A stretch of 64,000 bases of DNA from Corynebacterium breve (GCF_030252165.1 NZ_CP126969.1:1550001-1614000), one strand, 5' to 3'. Numbered from the stretch's first letter, positions 28,459-39,344 are shown. Made by a program: numbers and translations. The notes: generated from the sequence alone by a model not told the origin.

Positions 28459-29391
28459 ATGGATGTTCTCGGGGGACTCATCATTGATGCGCGGACGCTG
28501 AATGCGTCGCAACGCGCGAGGTTATATCGTATGCGCGATCAACGAAAGCTCGTGATCCTGGCTCCAGGCCGATTTATGCTGATGAGCGACTACAACAGGC
28601 TGAACGAGCGCCAGCAGGAAACCGCGAAATCGATTGCACTGGCCTCTACGCGGCCGAGCTCGGCACTTTCGGGCAGGTCAGCGGCGCATCTCCTTGGGTT
28701 GCCTTACCAATTTCGTCGGCGCCCGAGGACTGAGTTGGCGTACCCGCACAAGCGCCCGCCGACGAGGGAGGATATCACGGCAAGGACACTCGGGCCGCAC
28801 GCGAGGCTCATGCAGATCAAGACCGACTACGGGCACGTAAACGTGACTGACTATCCGACGACCTGCATCGACTTGGCGCGGTGGTATGGCGAGGTCACAG
28901 GCGTGCAAGCGATGGACTATGCGATCAGGAATCGCAAGTGCAGCAAGAATGAGCTGCTTGAACGGGCCGCGCTGTTGAACCGAACTACAGGGGCAGCGCG
29001 GGCGCGGGTCGCGGCGAAGATCGCGAATGCGGCGAGTGAGAGCCCACGGGAGTCTTTGATTAAGGCGGGTCTTTACCTGCGCGGGTACCGGAATGTGTGG
29101 CAGCAAGTGAATATCGAGGGGGTGCGGGAGGGGTTCATCGCTCGTGTAGATTTCTATTTGCCCAGCTCGGGGGTGGTCGTTGAATATGATGGAGCGGGCA
29201 AGTACGCAGCGGATCCGGGGAAAGATCGGCGCGAGTATCGCCAAACTGTGGAGCTACAATCTCTGGGTCTGATTGTGATTCGGGTGCGCGCCGAGCATGT
29301 GCAGGATGGACGGGTGTGGGAACTTCTGGCCAAGCATCGGCACGCTGCGCCCGCCGCTCTGGAATGGTACGGCGGGGTACGGGCGTTTTAA
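28459..29391 (+). CDS. AbiEi-like / DUF559-type protein with endonuclease-like C-terminus
   Basis: 310 residues, starting MDVLGGLIIDARTLN; there is no good ribosome site, so the start is uncertain. The N-terminal half has the winged-helix-like arrangement of AbiEi antitoxin domains, including RLYRMRDQRKLVILAPGRFML and SALSGRSAAHLLGLP. The C-terminal half resembles VSR/DUF559 nuclease folds: SPRESLIKAGLYLRGY, then ARVDFYLPSSGVVVEYDG and GLIVIRVRAEHV. Together these give the acidic pattern E...D...ExD of PD-(D/E)XK enzymes. No AbiEii-type nucleotidyltransferase lies beside it, so it is not a complete toxin-antitoxin pair. Base composition is somewhat poorer in typical highly expressed codons than its neighbours, consistent with an accessory gene. 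Confidence 0.65.
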   Translation: MDVLGGLIIDARTLNASQRARLYRMRDQRKLVILAPGRFMLMSDYNRLNERQQETAKSIALASTRPSSALSGRSAAHLLGLPYQFRRRPRTELAYPHKRPPTREDITARTLGPHARLMQIKTDYGHVNVTDYPTTCIDLARWYGEVTGVQAMDYAIRNRKCSKNELLERAALLNRTTGAARARVAAKIANAASESPRESLIKAGLYLRGYRNVWQQVNIEGVREGFIARVDFYLPSSGVVVEYDGAGKYAADPGKDRREYRQTVELQSLGLIVIRVRAEHVQDGRVWELLAKHRHAAPAALEWYGGVRAF

Positions 29392-29792
29392 TCGGGAAGT
29401 TCTCCCCGGTCGAATTTTGCGCGGCGTTCGCGCTGCTCGGCACGTTTGCGCAGGATGCGGTCTTGCTCTATACGACGACGCATGCGGTCGGGATAGCCGG
29501 TTTCTTCCACGTCATAAATGGGAATGTCCAGGAGTTTGTTGACTACGTCGATGCCCTTGGGCCCTCCGATGCGTCGGCGGGTATGTTCGCCGGTTTCGTC
29601 GACAAGCACGATGGACATTTCGTTGACCATGGTCTCGGGCTCGATGAAACCTTCGACAAAGGCTCGGCCTTGGATCCACTGGACTAAATAATCACGGTCT
29701 TCGGGACGCACGGTTTCCCCAGGGCCACGCGCGGGGCGGATCTGAGACTTCCGCTTGTTGCGGTCGAAGAGATTAAACACAGGAACCATCAT
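29388..29792 (-). CDS. Conserved hypothetical protein beside sucB
   Basis: 134 residues, starting MMVPVFNLFDRNKRK (two adjacent ATGs). Soluble and highly charged. A conserved-looking core holds YLVQWIQGRAFVEGFIEPET and IVLVDETGEHTRRRIGG. The C-terminal helix is rich in Arg/Glu (RMRRRIEQDRILRKRAEQRERR). The end overlaps the AbiEi-like gene by four bases on the opposite strand. It is divergent from sucB. No family or function is recognised. Confidence 0.7.
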   Translation of the reverse strand: MMVPVFNLFDRNKRKSQIRPARGPGETVRPEDRDYLVQWIQGRAFVEGFIEPETMVNEMSIVLVDETGEHTRRRIGGPKGIDVVNKLLDIPIYDVEETGYPDRMRRRIEQDRILRKRAEQRERRAKFDRGELPD

Positions 29793-29920
29793 ACTTGGCT
29801 GCGGGGGTAGGAATTAGCTGCCCCACCTCCCCGACCCTTTCGACACGGAAAAGATGTGAAACAGGTACGCTTGGGGCTTAACGAATCCGTTTATCTAAGA
29901 CTTTCGAGGAGACTCAAAAA

Positions 29921-31978
29921 ATGGCGCACTCTATTGAGATGCCCGAACTGGGCGAATCTGTCACCGAGGGAACAATTACTACGTGGTTGAAGTCCGTTGG
30001 CGACACCGTTGAGGTGGACGAGCCATTGCTCGAGGTCTCCACCGATAAGGTCGACACTGAGATTCCTTCCCCGGTTGCAGGTGTTCTCTTGGAGATCAAG
30101 GCTGAGGAAGACGACACCGTCGAGGTCGGCGAAGTCATCGCCATCGTCGGTGAAGAAGGCGAAGAAGGCGCATCCGCACCAGCCGAGGAAGCTGCAGAAG
30201 AGCCAGCCGAGGAGCCAAAGCAGGAAGAAGCTCCAGCCGAGGAGCCTAAGTCTGAGGCTCCAGCAGCATCCGGCGACGTGACCGATGTTGAGATGCCTGA
30301 GCTTGGCGAGTCCGTCACCGAGGGCACCATCACCACTTGGCTCAAGGAAGTCGGCGACACCGTCGAGGTTGACGAGCCGTTGCTCGAGGTTTCCACCGAC
30401 AAGGTCGACACCGAGATTCCATCCCCAGTCGCAGGCACCATCGTTGAGATCCTCGCTGAGGAAGACGACACCATCGAGGTCGGCGCAGTCATCGTCCGTA
30501 TCGGCGACCCTAACGCCGCGCCAGCCGAAAAGGCCGAAGCACCTCAGGAAGAAGCACCTCAAGAGGAAGCTCCGCAGGAAGAGCCAAAGGAAGAGTCTCC
30601 TAAGGCTGAAGCTCCTGCAGCATCGGGCGATGCAACCGATATCGAAATGCCTGAGCTTGGCGAGTCCGTCACCGAAGGCACCATCACCACTTGGCTCAAG
30701 GAAGTCGGCGACGAGGTAGCTATCGACGAGCCACTGCTCGAGGTTTCCACCGACAAGGTCGACACTGAGATTCCATCCCCAGTCGCTGGCACTTTGGTTG
30801 AGATCCTCGCTGAGGAAGACGACACTGTTGAAGTTGGCGCAGTGATCGCCCGCGTTGGCGATGCAAATGCTGCACCGGCTGCGAAGGAAGAAGCACCTAA
30901 GGAAGAAGCACCGAAGGAAGAAGCACCTAAGGAAGAGGCTCCGAAGGAAGAAGCACCGGCCGAGCCTGCTGCCAAGAAGGAAGAGCCTAAGGAAGCAACC
31001 GGCTCCGCAAAGGTGAACAACACCGACAACGTGCCTTACGTGACCCCGTTGGTCCGCAAGCTTGCTGATAAGCACGGCGTTGACCTGAACTCCATCGAAG
31101 GCACCGGTGTTGGCGGCCGCATCCGCAAGCAAGATGTTTTGGCTGCGGCGCAGGGCGAGTCCGCTCCGGAGGCAGCACCTGCCGCTGAAGAGCAGGCTGC
31201 ACCAAAGGCAGAACGAGCGAACTGGTCCACCAAGTCTGTCAACCCTGAGATGGCTGAGCTGATCGGCACCACCCAAAAGGTGAACCGCATCCGCGAGATC
31301 ACCGCGTCGAAGATGGTTGAGTCTCTGCAGACCACCGCACAGCTCACCCACGTTCAGGAAGTCGATGTCACCCGCGTCGCAGAGCTGCGTAAGCGCATCA
31401 AGCCAGCTTTCGTCGAAAAGCATGGCGTGAACATCACTTACCTGGCATTCTTCGTCAAGGCGACCGCAGAGGCCCTGGTTTCTCACCCGAACGTCAATGC
31501 GTCCTACGACGCTGAGACCAAGGAGATCACCTACCACGCAGATGTGAACATCGGTATCGCGGTGGACACCCCACAGGGCCTGCTTGTTCCAGTGATCAAG
31601 AAGGCACAGGACCTAGATCTGGCTGATATCGCGAAGGCAATCGTCGACCTGGCTGACCGTGCGCGCAACAAGAAGCTGCGTCCGGACGATCTGAGCGGCG
31701 CAACCTTCACCGTGACCAACATTGGTTCCGAGGGTGCACTGCTGGATACCCCAGTTCTGACCCCCCCACAGGCAGGCATCCTGGGTACCGCTGCGATTGA
31801 GAAGCGCCCAGTTGCTTACACCGAAGACGGCGTTGACTCCATCGCAATCCGCCAGATGTGCTACCTGCCATTCACCTACGACCACCAGCTGGTCGACGGC
31901 GCAGACGCAGGTCGCTTTGTTACCACCATCAAGGATCGCATCGAAACCGGCGACTTTGAAGATAACTTGGCGCTCTAA
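29921..31978 (+). CDS. sucB: Dihydrolipoamide acyltransferase (E2) with three lipoyl domains
   Basis: 685 residues. Three nearly identical lipoyl domains start near residues 1, 122 and 238, each with the lipoylated Lys in [13 protein letters not shown]. They are joined by Glu/Pro/Ala linkers, the last being a KEEAP tandem repeat. An E3/E1-binding domain follows near 370-408 ([25 protein letters not shown]). The C-terminal catalytic acyltransferase domain has [14 protein letters not shown] with the active-site His and Asp. In corynebacteria the equivalent protein is the E2 shared by pyruvate and 2-oxoglutarate dehydrogenase. The ribosome site is CGAGGAGAC. Confidence 0.94.
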   Translation: MAHSIEMPELGESVTEGTITTWLKSVGDTVEVDEPLLEVSTDKVDTEIPSPVAGVLLEIKAEEDDTVEVGEVIAIVGEEGEEGASAPAEEAAEEPAEEPKQEEAPAEEPKSEAPAASGDVTDVEMPELGESVTEGTITTWLKEVGDTVEVDEPLLEVSTDKVDTEIPSPVAGTIVEILAEEDDTIEVGAVIVRIGDPNAAPAEKAEAPQEEAPQEEAPQEEPKEESPKAEAPAASGDATDIEMPELGESVTEGTITTWLKEVGDEVAIDEPLLEVSTDKVDTEIPSPVAGTLVEILAEEDDTVEVGAVIARVGDANAAPAAKEEAPKEEAPKEEAPKEEAPKEEAPAEPAAKKEEPKEATGSAKVNNTDNVPYVTPLVRKLADKHGVDLNSIEGTGVGGRIRKQDVLAAAQGESAPEAAPAAEEQAAPKAERANWSTKSVNPEMAELIGTTQKVNRIREITASKMVESLQTTAQLTHVQEVDVTRVAELRKRIKPAFVEKHGVNITYLAFFVKATAEALVSHPNVNASYDAETKEITYHADVNIGIAVDTPQGLLVPVIKKAQDLDLADIAKAIVDLADRARNKKLRPDDLSGATFTVTNIGSEGALLDTPVLTPPQAGILGTAAIEKRPVAYTEDGVDSIAIRQMCYLPFTYDHQLVDGADAGRFVTTIKDRIETGDFEDNLAL

Positions 31979-32002
31979 AGCATCGCGTTAGATTCACGGC
32001 TT

Positions 32003-32040
32003 ATGCCGCGTCCTTCTACTGAAGGGCGCGGCATTTTGCA
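32003..32040 (+). terminator. Terminator of sucB
   Basis: Inverted repeat ATGCCGCG-T-CCTT / AAGG-G-CGCGGCAT followed by TTTTGCATTT, 25 bp after the sucB stop. It separates sucB from gcvP. Confidence 0.8.
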
Positions 32041-32137
32041 TTTCTACCCAATACTTCCCCAATCCCCGCCCGGAACAATTTAGAATCGAATGCAAAGCTT
32101 CTCCGACGTTTCTCCAACCACCAAGGAGTTTTGACTT

Positions 32138-34987
32138 ATGAGTCAGTTCATCGACCGCCACCTCGGTCCCAACACGCCAGAGCGGGAGGAGATGCTCGCA
32201 CGCGTCGGATACCCATCTTTGGATGCCCTGATCGATGCGGCGCTTCCTCCATCACTCAAGGACGGTGCCCTGCCGCAGCTGCCCGCTCCGCTCACCGAGA
32301 CCGAGGCACAGAATCGTCTGCGTTCCCTCGCAGAGAAGAACACTGTGCTCAAGGCGTTCTATGGCCAGGGATACTCCTCCACCATCACTCCGCCGGTGAT
32401 CCGTCGCGGCGTTGTCGAGGACGCTGGCTGGTACACCGCATACACGCCATACCAGCCAGAAATTTCGCAGGGTCGACTTGAGGCGTTGCTGAACTTCCAG
32501 ACCATGGTGCAGGAGTTGACGGGGCTGCCTATTTCAAACGCATCGCTTCTCGACGAAGCCTCCGCCGTTGCCGAGGCAGTCGGCCTGATGAGCCGCACCG
32601 TGAAGAAGGGGCGTCGTGTGATCCTCGACCAGCGCCTGCACCCGCAGGTGATCGCTGTGGCGGCTGAGCGTGCCCGCGCGATCGACCTCGAGGTGGAAGT
32701 AACTGCTCTTGATAGTCCGCTTGTTGGCGAGGATCTCGTTGGCGTGGTCATTGCGTACCCGGGCACGGAGGGCGACATCGTCACCCCGGAGCCGATCATC
32801 CAGGCAATCCACGACCGCGGCGGCCTAGCTACCGTCACCGCCGACCCATTGGCGCTCATGCTGTTGAAGAGCCCCGGTGAGATGGGCGCAGACATCGTCG
32901 TGGGCAACACCCAGCGTTTTGGTGTCCCACTGTTCTACGGTGGTCCACACGCGGCCTACATGGCAGTGACCGACAAGATTAAGCGACAAATGCCTGGTCG
33001 TTTGGTGGGTGTCTCCAAGGATCTCGAGGGCACCCCCGCTTACCGGTTGGCCCTGCAGACCCGCGAGCAGCATATCCGTCGCGAGCGCGCGACGAGCAAC
33101 ATTTGTACCGCCCAAGCATTGCTGGCTGTCACCGCGTCCTTCTACGCGGTCTACCACGGCCCTGAAGGTCTTAAGCAGATCGCACTGAAGGTGCGTGAGT
33201 ATGCGGGGGCGTTTGCATCGTCGATAAGCAATGCTGGTTTGCAAGTGCGACACAAGGATTTCTTCGACACCGTTGCGGTTGAGGTACCAGGTCGCGCGCA
33301 GGGCATCGTCGACACGCTTGCTGATAGCGGCTACCTAGTGCGCGCAATCGACGCAGACACCGTCGGCGTGAGCTTTGGCGAGGACACTACCGACGAGGAT
33401 CTCACCGTGTTGCTCAGCGGATTCGGTATCACTGAGGTCACTAAGGTCACTGAAGGCACCGAGGGCACATACCCGTTGCCAGCTGACCTGGTGCGCGAGG
33501 ATGCACCACTGACCCACGAGGTGTTCAACACCTATCACTCCGAAACCCAGCTGATGCGCTACATCCGCATGCTTGGCGATAAGGATCTTGCGCTGGATCG
33601 CACGATGATCCCGCTGGGTTCGTGCACCATGAAGCTGAACCCGACCGCGGGAATGGAAGCGATTACATGGCCCGGCTTTGCCAATGTCCACCCGTTTACT
33701 CCGGATGCTTACACCGAAGGCTGGCGTGAGCTGATCGGCGAGGTGGAGACCTGGCTCGAGGAGGTCACCGGCTACGCCAAGGTGTCGGTGCAACCAAACG
33801 CGGGCAGCCAGGGCGAGCTTGCCGGTTTGCTTGCTATTCGACGATTCCACGTGGCCAACGGCGACAACGACCGCGACATTTGCCTGATCCCAGCGTCTGC
33901 GCACGGCACCAACGCGGCCAGTGCGACGTTGGCTAACCTGCGCGTGGTGGTTGTGATGACTGCCGACGACGGCTCCATCGACATCGATGATCTAGATGCG
34001 AAGCTGGAAGAACATGGCCAGCATGTCGCCGCGATCATGATTACTTATCCGTCGACGCACGGCGTATTCGAAGACACCGTCACGACGGTAGCAGACAAGG
34101 TTCACGCAGTGGGCGGCCAGGTCTACATCGACGGTGCAAATATGAACGCTCTCACGGCGATTGCGCGGCCGGGCGATTTTGGCGGCGACGTCTCGCACCT
34201 GAACCTGCATAAGACGTTCACCATTCCGCACGGTGGCGGCGGCCCAGGCGTGGGTCCCATCGGTGTGGCCGAGCACCTCATTCCGTTCCTGCCGTCGGAT
34301 CCGAACATGAGCAACCCCGCCGCAGAGGCCGAGGTGGGCACCGGCGTTCCGGTGGCTGCAACCAAGTACGGTTCCGCTGGCGTGCTTCCGATTTCGTGGA
34401 GCTACATCGCGATGACGGGTTACGAGGGCCTGAAGCAAGCCACCCAGCACGCAATTCTGGCGGCGAACTACGTGGCTCAGGAGCTCAAGGATGACTTCCC
34501 CACGCTCTACACCGGCGAAAACAACCTGGTGGGCCACGAGTGCATCTTGGACCTACGCGAGCTGACCGACAAGTCCGGCGTAACGGCTGCCGACGTGTGC
34601 AAGCGCCTGATGGACTTCGGTTTCCACGCGCCAACCCTGGCATTCCCGGTGGCCGGCACGCTGATGGTCGAGCCGACCGAGTCCGAGGATCTGGCAGAGC
34701 TAGACAGATTCGTCGAGGCGATGAAGACCATCCGCGCCGAGATTCAGGAGATCATCGACGGCTTGGTCGACTACGAAAACAGCGTGATCCGCTTTGCGCC
34801 GTACACCGCTTTGTCGGTGGCCCGTAACGACTGGGAATACGAATTCGACCGCGAGAAGGCCGCCTACCCGGTGGCTGGCTTGCGGCGCGGCAAGTACTTC
34901 CCACCGGTGCGCCGCATCGACGAAGCGTTTGGCGATCGCAACCTTGCCTGCGCATGCCCTCCACCATCTGCGTTCGACATCTCTTAA
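32138..34987 (+). CDS. gcvP: Glycine dehydrogenase (decarboxylating), P-protein
   Basis: 949-residue, full-length homodimeric P-protein of the glycine cleavage system. The ATG follows AAGGAG. The N-terminal half contains [20 protein letters not shown] and [20 protein letters not shown]. The C-terminal half has the PLP lysine in [21 protein letters not shown]. It decarboxylates glycine and passes the aminomethyl group to the lipoyl arm of GcvH. It starts the run gcvP-gcvT-gcvH with 12 and 3 bp gaps. The 160-bp leader shows no glycine-riboswitch blocks. Confidence 0.97.
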   Translation: MSQFIDRHLGPNTPEREEMLARVGYPSLDALIDAALPPSLKDGALPQLPAPLTETEAQNRLRSLAEKNTVLKAFYGQGYSSTITPPVIRRGVVEDAGWYTAYTPYQPEISQGRLEALLNFQTMVQELTGLPISNASLLDEASAVAEAVGLMSRTVKKGRRVILDQRLHPQVIAVAAERARAIDLEVEVTALDSPLVGEDLVGVVIAYPGTEGDIVTPEPIIQAIHDRGGLATVTADPLALMLLKSPGEMGADIVVGNTQRFGVPLFYGGPHAAYMAVTDKIKRQMPGRLVGVSKDLEGTPAYRLALQTREQHIRRERATSNICTAQALLAVTASFYAVYHGPEGLKQIALKVREYAGAFASSISNAGLQVRHKDFFDTVAVEVPGRAQGIVDTLADSGYLVRAIDADTVGVSFGEDTTDEDLTVLLSGFGITEVTKVTEGTEGTYPLPADLVREDAPLTHEVFNTYHSETQLMRYIRMLGDKDLALDRTMIPLGSCTMKLNPTAGMEAITWPGFANVHPFTPDAYTEGWRELIGEVETWLEEVTGYAKVSVQPNAGSQGELAGLLAIRRFHVANGDNDRDICLIPASAHGTNAASATLANLRVVVVMTADDGSIDIDDLDAKLEEHGQHVAAIMITYPSTHGVFEDTVTTVADKVHAVGGQVYIDGANMNALTAIARPGDFGGDVSHLNLHKTFTIPHGGGGPGVGPIGVAEHLIPFLPSDPNMSNPAAEAEVGTGVPVAATKYGSAGVLPISWSYIAMTGYEGLKQATQHAILAANYVAQELKDDFPTLYTGENNLVGHECILDLRELTDKSGVTAADVCKRLMDFGFHAPTLAFPVAGTLMVEPTESEDLAELDRFVEAMKTIRAEIQEIIDGLVDYENSVIRFAPYTALSVARNDWEYEFDREKAAYPVAGLRRGKYFPPVRRIDEAFGDRNLACACPPPSAFDIS

Positions 34988-34999
34988 AGGAGTTCCATC

Positions 35000-36064
35000 A
35001 TGAGCACTTCCCCACTTCACTCAGCACACGAGGCACTTGAGGCAAGTTTCACCGACTTCGGTGGATGGGACATGCCCTTAAAGTACGACAACGAACTCGA
35101 CGAGCACCGCGCAGTTCGCCACACCGCGGGCTTGTTTGACCTCTCCCACATGGGCGAGATTGAGGTCGAAGGCCCCGGCGCGGGAGATTTCTTGGACTAC
35201 GCGCTGATCTCCAACTTGTCGGCGCTCAATGTTGGCAAGGCCAAATACTCGATGATCGTCAACGACAACGGTGGCATCATCGATGATCTGATCACCTACA
35301 AGCTCGCCGAGGACCGCTACCTGGTTGTCCCGAACGCCGGCAATACCCCGGCTGTCTGGGAGGCACTGACCGAACGCGCCGAAGGCTACGACGTCACCCT
35401 GGACAATCAGTCCGCAGACACCGCCCTCGTGGCACTCCAAGGCCCCGACTCCGTGCAGATCCTGACGCCTTTGCTTGACGACGACCCCGATGCCCTGGAG
35501 TACTACTCCGCGCAGGAAACCAAGTTCAACGGCATCGACGTGCTGCTCGCGCGCACCGGCTACACCGGCGAAGACGGCTTTGAGATCTACCTGCGTAGCG
35601 ACGATGCGCTGGCCGTCTGGGACGCGCTGAAGGACGACGCAACCCCATGTGGCCTGGCGTGTCGCGATTCGCTGCGCCTAGAGGCATCGATGCCGCTTTA
35701 TGGCCACGAGCTCTCGCTGGACATCACTCCCGTGGAGGCTGGAATGTCGCGTGCGTTTGCGAAGAAGGGCGCGGACTTCGTCGGCAAGCAAGCGCTTGTT
35801 GGGCGTGAACCAGAAGTTGTGATTGCTGGGCTGACCAGCGATCAGCGACGAGCCGCGCGCGAGGGTTCGGAGATCTTCATCGGCGATACGAGGATCGGAG
35901 TGGTCACCTCTGGGCAGCCTTCGCCGACCTTGGGGTACCCGGTTGCTTTGGCGCATGTGGCACCGGAGCACTCGGAAATTGGAACCGAGGTCGAAATTGA
36001 CATCCGTGGACGCCGCTACCCGTTTACTATCAGTACAACCCCGTTTTACTCACGAAAGGCTTAA
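35000..36064 (+). CDS. gcvT: Aminomethyltransferase, T-protein of glycine cleavage
   Basis: 354 residues, starting MSTSPLHSAHEALEAS after TAAAGGAG that overlaps the gcvP end. Family features are FDLSHMGEIEVEGPGA, YSMIVNDNGGIIDDLITYK, and the folate-binding ARTGYTGEDGFEIY with the conserved Asp/Glu. CGLACRDSLRLEASMPLYGHEL and a C-terminal barrel are also present. It releases ammonia and transfers the methylene group to tetrahydrofolate. Full length, coupled to gcvP and gcvH. Confidence 0.96.
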   Translation: MSTSPLHSAHEALEASFTDFGGWDMPLKYDNELDEHRAVRHTAGLFDLSHMGEIEVEGPGAGDFLDYALISNLSALNVGKAKYSMIVNDNGGIIDDLITYKLAEDRYLVVPNAGNTPAVWEALTERAEGYDVTLDNQSADTALVALQGPDSVQILTPLLDDDPDALEYYSAQETKFNGIDVLLARTGYTGEDGFEIYLRSDDALAVWDALKDDATPCGLACRDSLRLEASMPLYGHELSLDITPVEAGMSRAFAKKGADFVGKQALVGREPEVVIAGLTSDQRRAAREGSEIFIGDTRIGVVTSGQPSPTLGYPVALAHVAPEHSEIGTEVEIDIRGRRYPFTISTTPFYSRKA

Positions 36065-36067
36065 TCC

Positions 36068-36457
36068 ATGTCCTTGCCACAAAACTTCTCCTACTCCGAA
36101 GACCACGAGTGGATCAACGCTTCTGCGGACGACGTTGCGGGCACCACGGTGCGCATCGGCATCACCTCCGTAGCAACTGAGCGCCTAGGCGAGGTCGTCT
36201 TTGCTGAGCTCCCAGAGGTAGGCGACACCGTCACCGCTGGCGAGGCATGCGGTGAGGTCGAGTCCACCAAGAGCGTTTCCGACCTGTTCGCTCCTGTAAC
36301 CGGCACTGTCACCGCTGTCAATGACGCAATTCACGACGACTACGCCGTAATCAACGCCGACCCATTCGGCGAAGGCTGGCTCTTCGAGGTTTCCGTTGAA
36401 GAAGCCGGTCCGCTGATGACCGCAGACGAGTACGCTGCGGCAAACGGCGTGGCGTAA
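36068..36457 (+). CDS. gcvH: Glycine cleavage system H-protein
   Basis: 129 residues with the lipoyl-lysine in [18 protein letters not shown] and the typical start region [11 protein letters not shown]. It is the lipoylated shuttle between P-, T- and L-proteins. It starts three bases after gcvT and is followed 11 bp later by lipB, so the carrier and the enzyme that octanoylates it are probably on one transcript. Confidence 0.97.
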   Translation: MSLPQNFSYSEDHEWINASADDVAGTTVRIGITSVATERLGEVVFAELPEVGDTVTAGEACGEVESTKSVSDLFAPVTGTVTAVNDAIHDDYAVINADPFGEGWLFEVSVEEAGPLMTADEYAAANGVA

Positions 36458-36468
36458 AGTTACGGGGT

Positions 36469-37242
36469 ATGACTGCACCCCGTGACCCGTTTTTCCCTGC
36501 AGATAAATCCATCCGAGCCTCATCTGACCCGCTAGACGTGCGTCATTTGGGGCTCGTCGACTATCAAGAGGCCTGGGACATTCAGGCTGATCTGGTCAAA
36601 CAGCGATCTGCAGACGAGATCGGCGATACCGTCTTGGTGCTCGAGCACCCAAGCGTGTACACCGCGGGCAAGCGCACGCAACCGTCGGATCGTCCCATGA
36701 ACGGCTTGCCGGTAGTCGACGTTGATCGTGGTGGTCGCATCACCTGGCACGGCGAGGGCCAGCTGGTGGTCTACCCCATCGTCAAGCTCGCGGAGCCCGT
36801 GGATGTTGTTGATTATGTGCGCCGCATCGAGGAGGCCGTGATCCAGGCCGTGCGGGTGGCAGGTGTGGAGGCTGCAGGACGCATCGACGGCCGCAGCGGC
36901 GTGTGGCTACCGGATAGTGTCCGCGCTGCATCGGCAAAAGCGTCTGCCCGCGACAGGAAGATCGCGGCCTTAGGAATCCGCATCTCCCGCGGGGTCACCA
37001 TGCATGGCCTGAGCCTGAACTGCAACAACACTCTAGAGTTCTACGACCACATCGTCGCCTGCGGGATCGATGATGCCGACGTGACCACGATGAGCTTGGA
37101 ACTAGGCCGCGAAGTGACCTGCGCAGACATGGTCACGCCTGTAATGGAGGCACTCGATGATGCACTAGCCGGTCGTCTGATCGTGGCGGACCACACCTTT
37201 AAGTCGGCACCGGATCCGTCGAAGGGCCTGCCACGAAAGTAG
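36469..37242 (+). CDS. lipB: Octanoyl-[acyl-carrier-protein]:protein octanoyltransferase
   Basis: 257 residues. LipB motifs present are [20 protein letters not shown], the lysine in [17 protein letters not shown] and the catalytic Cys in HIVACGIDD. It moves the octanoyl group from ACP to lipoyl-domain lysines. The first 20 residues are less conserved, and an internal start is possible, but ATG 36469 lies next to a GTTACGGGGT site. The downstream neighbour is lipA. Confidence 0.95.
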   Translation: MTAPRDPFFPADKSIRASSDPLDVRHLGLVDYQEAWDIQADLVKQRSADEIGDTVLVLEHPSVYTAGKRTQPSDRPMNGLPVVDVDRGGRITWHGEGQLVVYPIVKLAEPVDVVDYVRRIEEAVIQAVRVAGVEAAGRIDGRSGVWLPDSVRAASAKASARDRKIAALGIRISRGVTMHGLSLNCNNTLEFYDHIVACGIDDADVTTMSLELGREVTCADMVTPVMEALDDALAGRLIVADHTFKSAPDPSKGLPRK

Positions 37243-37303
37243 AGGAGCGTTTGCCTCACCCGGTATTCGACAGTCTGATCGCAAGTCAGTACGGTGGGAA
37301 ATT

Positions 37304-38353
37304 GTGACTATTGCTCCTGAAGGCCGCAAGCTCCTCCGTATCGAAAAGCGCAACATGGAAACGCCGATCGAGTCGAAGCCGCGGTGGATTAGAAACGCTG
37401 TCAAGACCGGTCCCGAATACGAGGACATGCGCAAAAAGGTCACGGGCGCGTCCCTGCACACGGTTTGCCAAGAAGCTGGCTGCCCAAACATCCATGAGTG
37501 TTGGGAATCTCGTGAAGCCACTTTCCTCATTGGTGGCGCTAACTGTTCGCGACGTTGCGACTTTTGCCAGATCAACTCAGCCAAGCCGGACCCACTCGAC
37601 CGCGAAGAGCCACAGCGCGTTGCCGAATCCATTCAGGAAATGCAGCTGAACTACGCCACCATCACCGGCGTGACCCGCGACGATCTCGACGATGAAGGAG
37701 CATGGCTGTACGCCGAGGTTGTCCGCAAGATCCATGAACTCAACCCGCACACCGGCGTAGAAAACCTCACCCCTGACTTCTCCGGTAAGGCTGACCTGCT
37801 TCAGGAAGTTTTCGAAGCTCGCCCAGAAGTCTTCGCCCACAACCTGGAAACAGTGCCGCGCATCTTCAAGCGCATCCGCCCAGCGTTCCGCTACGACCGC
37901 TCCCTCGATGTGATCAACCAGGCACACAACTTCGGCTTGATCACCAAGTCCAACCTGATTTTGGGCATGGGCGAAACCCGCGAGGAAGTTCTGCAGGCTC
38001 TGCAGGAACTTGTCGACGCAGGCACCGACATCATTACCATCACCCAATACCTGCGCCCCGGCCCGAACTACCACCCGATTGACCGCTGGGTAAAACCAGA
38101 AGAATTCATCGAGTACCGCGACGCGGCCTACGAGATGGGCTTTGGTGCCGTCATGTCTGGCCCTCTGGTGCGTTCTTCCTACCGCGCAGGCAAGCTCTAC
38201 GTCGAGGCGATGGAAAAGCGCGGCCGCGAGCTTCCAGAAAACCTCAAGCACCTCGCCGAAACTTCCCAGGGCGCCACCGACCAGGAAGCGTCGACCTTGT
38301 TGCACAAGTACGGCGCATCTGAGGATCACCCGGTCCCTGCCAACCAGCAATAG
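37304..38353 (+). CDS. lipA: Lipoyl synthase
   Basis: 349-residue radical-SAM enzyme, starting at GTG ([13 protein letters not shown]). The auxiliary 4Fe-4S cluster Cys pattern is C-x4-C-x5-C in [12 protein letters not shown]. The radical-SAM cluster motif is in [10 protein letters not shown]-terminal RSSYRAGK with the conserved Ser completes the auxiliary site. It inserts two sulfurs into octanoyl-lysine to form lipoate on SucB and GcvH. It lies 61 bp after lipB, probably in the same unit. Confidence 0.97.
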   Translation: MTIAPEGRKLLRIEKRNMETPIESKPRWIRNAVKTGPEYEDMRKKVTGASLHTVCQEAGCPNIHECWESREATFLIGGANCSRRCDFCQINSAKPDPLDREEPQRVAESIQEMQLNYATITGVTRDDLDDEGAWLYAEVVRKIHELNPHTGVENLTPDFSGKADLLQEVFEARPEVFAHNLETVPRIFKRIRPAFRYDRSLDVINQAHNFGLITKSNLILGMGETREEVLQALQELVDAGTDIITITQYLRPGPNYHPIDRWVKPEEFIEYRDAAYEMGFGAVMSGPLVRSSYRAGKLYVEAMEKRGRELPENLKHLAETSQGATDQEASTLLHKYGASEDHPVPANQQ

Positions 38354-38544
38354 CTTTACGACGAGCGCACCGTGAGTCCCACATGCCCGCAGCGAGCGCG
38401 GGCGCAGTCGAATTGCCACTAGGTAGGTCCGCTTGAGAGCGTCGAGGCGTGATTGCGCGAGGGTGTCGTCGTTAAGCTCAATGTGCTTGGTCTTGGTGTA
38501 GGTGCAGTTCAACAAGTAAGGCGCAACCAGCTAAAGTAGGTGCC

Positions 38545-39330
38545 ATGGCTGAGTCGAAGAGTGAAAAGGCTGCCGAAAAGGCGGCGAAGAAGCAAGAGCG
38601 CGCCGCCAAGCGTGCGCAGCGGAAGCAAACGTGGTCCCAGATGTGGCAGGCGTTTAAGCTGCAGCGTAAGCGCGACAAGAAGCTTGTTCCTTATATGGTG
38701 CTTGCCGTCGTGGGTCTTGCCGCGCTGTTCTTCCTGATCGGCCTGCTGTTCAATGCTGAATGGTTCGGCCTGATCTTCGGTATTTTGTTCGGCATCATCT
38801 TGGCGATGTTCATCTTCACCCGTCGTTTGGAAAGCTCCATGTACGACGAGGTGGGCGACACTCCGGGCGCGGCCGGTTGGACGTTGGAAAACATGAAGAA
38901 CACCATGGGTGTTGCGTGGGTGACCAAAACAGGCGTGCAAGCTAACCACCAGATGGACACTGTACACCGCGTCGTGGGTAACCCGGGCGTTGTTTTGGTC
39001 GGCGAAGGCGACAAGAAGCGTTTGAACACGCTGATGTCTAAAGAGCGCAAGCGCGTCGATCGCCTTCTAGCTGGTGTGCCGATTTACGAGGTATACGTTG
39101 GTTCCGGCGAAGGCCAGGTGCCATTGAAGAAGCTGCAGCGCGAGATGTTGAAGTTCCCTCGCAACTACAAAAAGGACGAGGTCTACTCCATGGCGGCCAA
39201 GGTTGACGCGATGGACGCTGTCCACGGCGGAATGCCTGGCATGCCGAAGGGGCCGATGCCTCGACAGGCGCAGAACATGGCGGGTATGAACCGTCGCATG
39301 CGTCGCATGCAGGAACGACGCGGCAAGTAA
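38545..39330 (+). CDS. DUF4191 family membrane protein (Rv2219-like)
   Basis: 261 residues. The N-terminus is Lys/Ala-rich (KSEKAAEKAAKKQERAAKRAQRK), followed by WQAFKLQRKRDKKL and two membrane helices (MVLAVVGLAALFFLIGLLF; FGLIFGILFGIILAMFIF). A soluble C-terminal domain contains the conserved NPGVVLVGEGDKKRLNTLMSKERKR. The tail is Met/Gly/Arg-rich. It matches Rv2219, which sits between lipA and the RDD gene in M. tuberculosis. The function is unknown. Confidence 0.85.
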   Translation: MAESKSEKAAEKAAKKQERAAKRAQRKQTWSQMWQAFKLQRKRDKKLVPYMVLAVVGLAALFFLIGLLFNAEWFGLIFGILFGIILAMFIFTRRLESSMYDEVGDTPGAAGWTLENMKNTMGVAWVTKTGVQANHQMDTVHRVVGNPGVVLVGEGDKKRLNTLMSKERKRVDRLLAGVPIYEVYVGSGEGQVPLKKLQREMLKFPRNYKKDEVYSMAAKVDAMDAVHGGMPGMPKGPMPRQAQNMAGMNRRMRRMQERRGK

Positions 39331-39344
39331 GCCAGAGAAAAGAG

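Noticed and set aside
27946..28512. 188-codon minus-strand frame made of a 31-residue repeat across the tandem array
   Set aside because: 93 bp is a multiple of three, so frames stay open through the array on both strands. The residues repeat without a recognisable fold or a start signal.
29891..31537. 548-codon open frame on the minus strand opposite sucB, rich in Cys, Leu, Phe and Arg
   Set aside because: It mirrors the repetitive Glu/Pro/Ala codons of the lipoyl domains and linkers. The amino-acid composition is not protein-like, there is no ribosome site, and the sense strand is an unmistakable E2 protein.
31979..32137. Glycine riboswitch before gcvP
   Set aside because: The 160-bp leader contains the sucB terminator and a ribosome site, but none of the conserved GGAGAG-type glycine aptamer blocks could be found.
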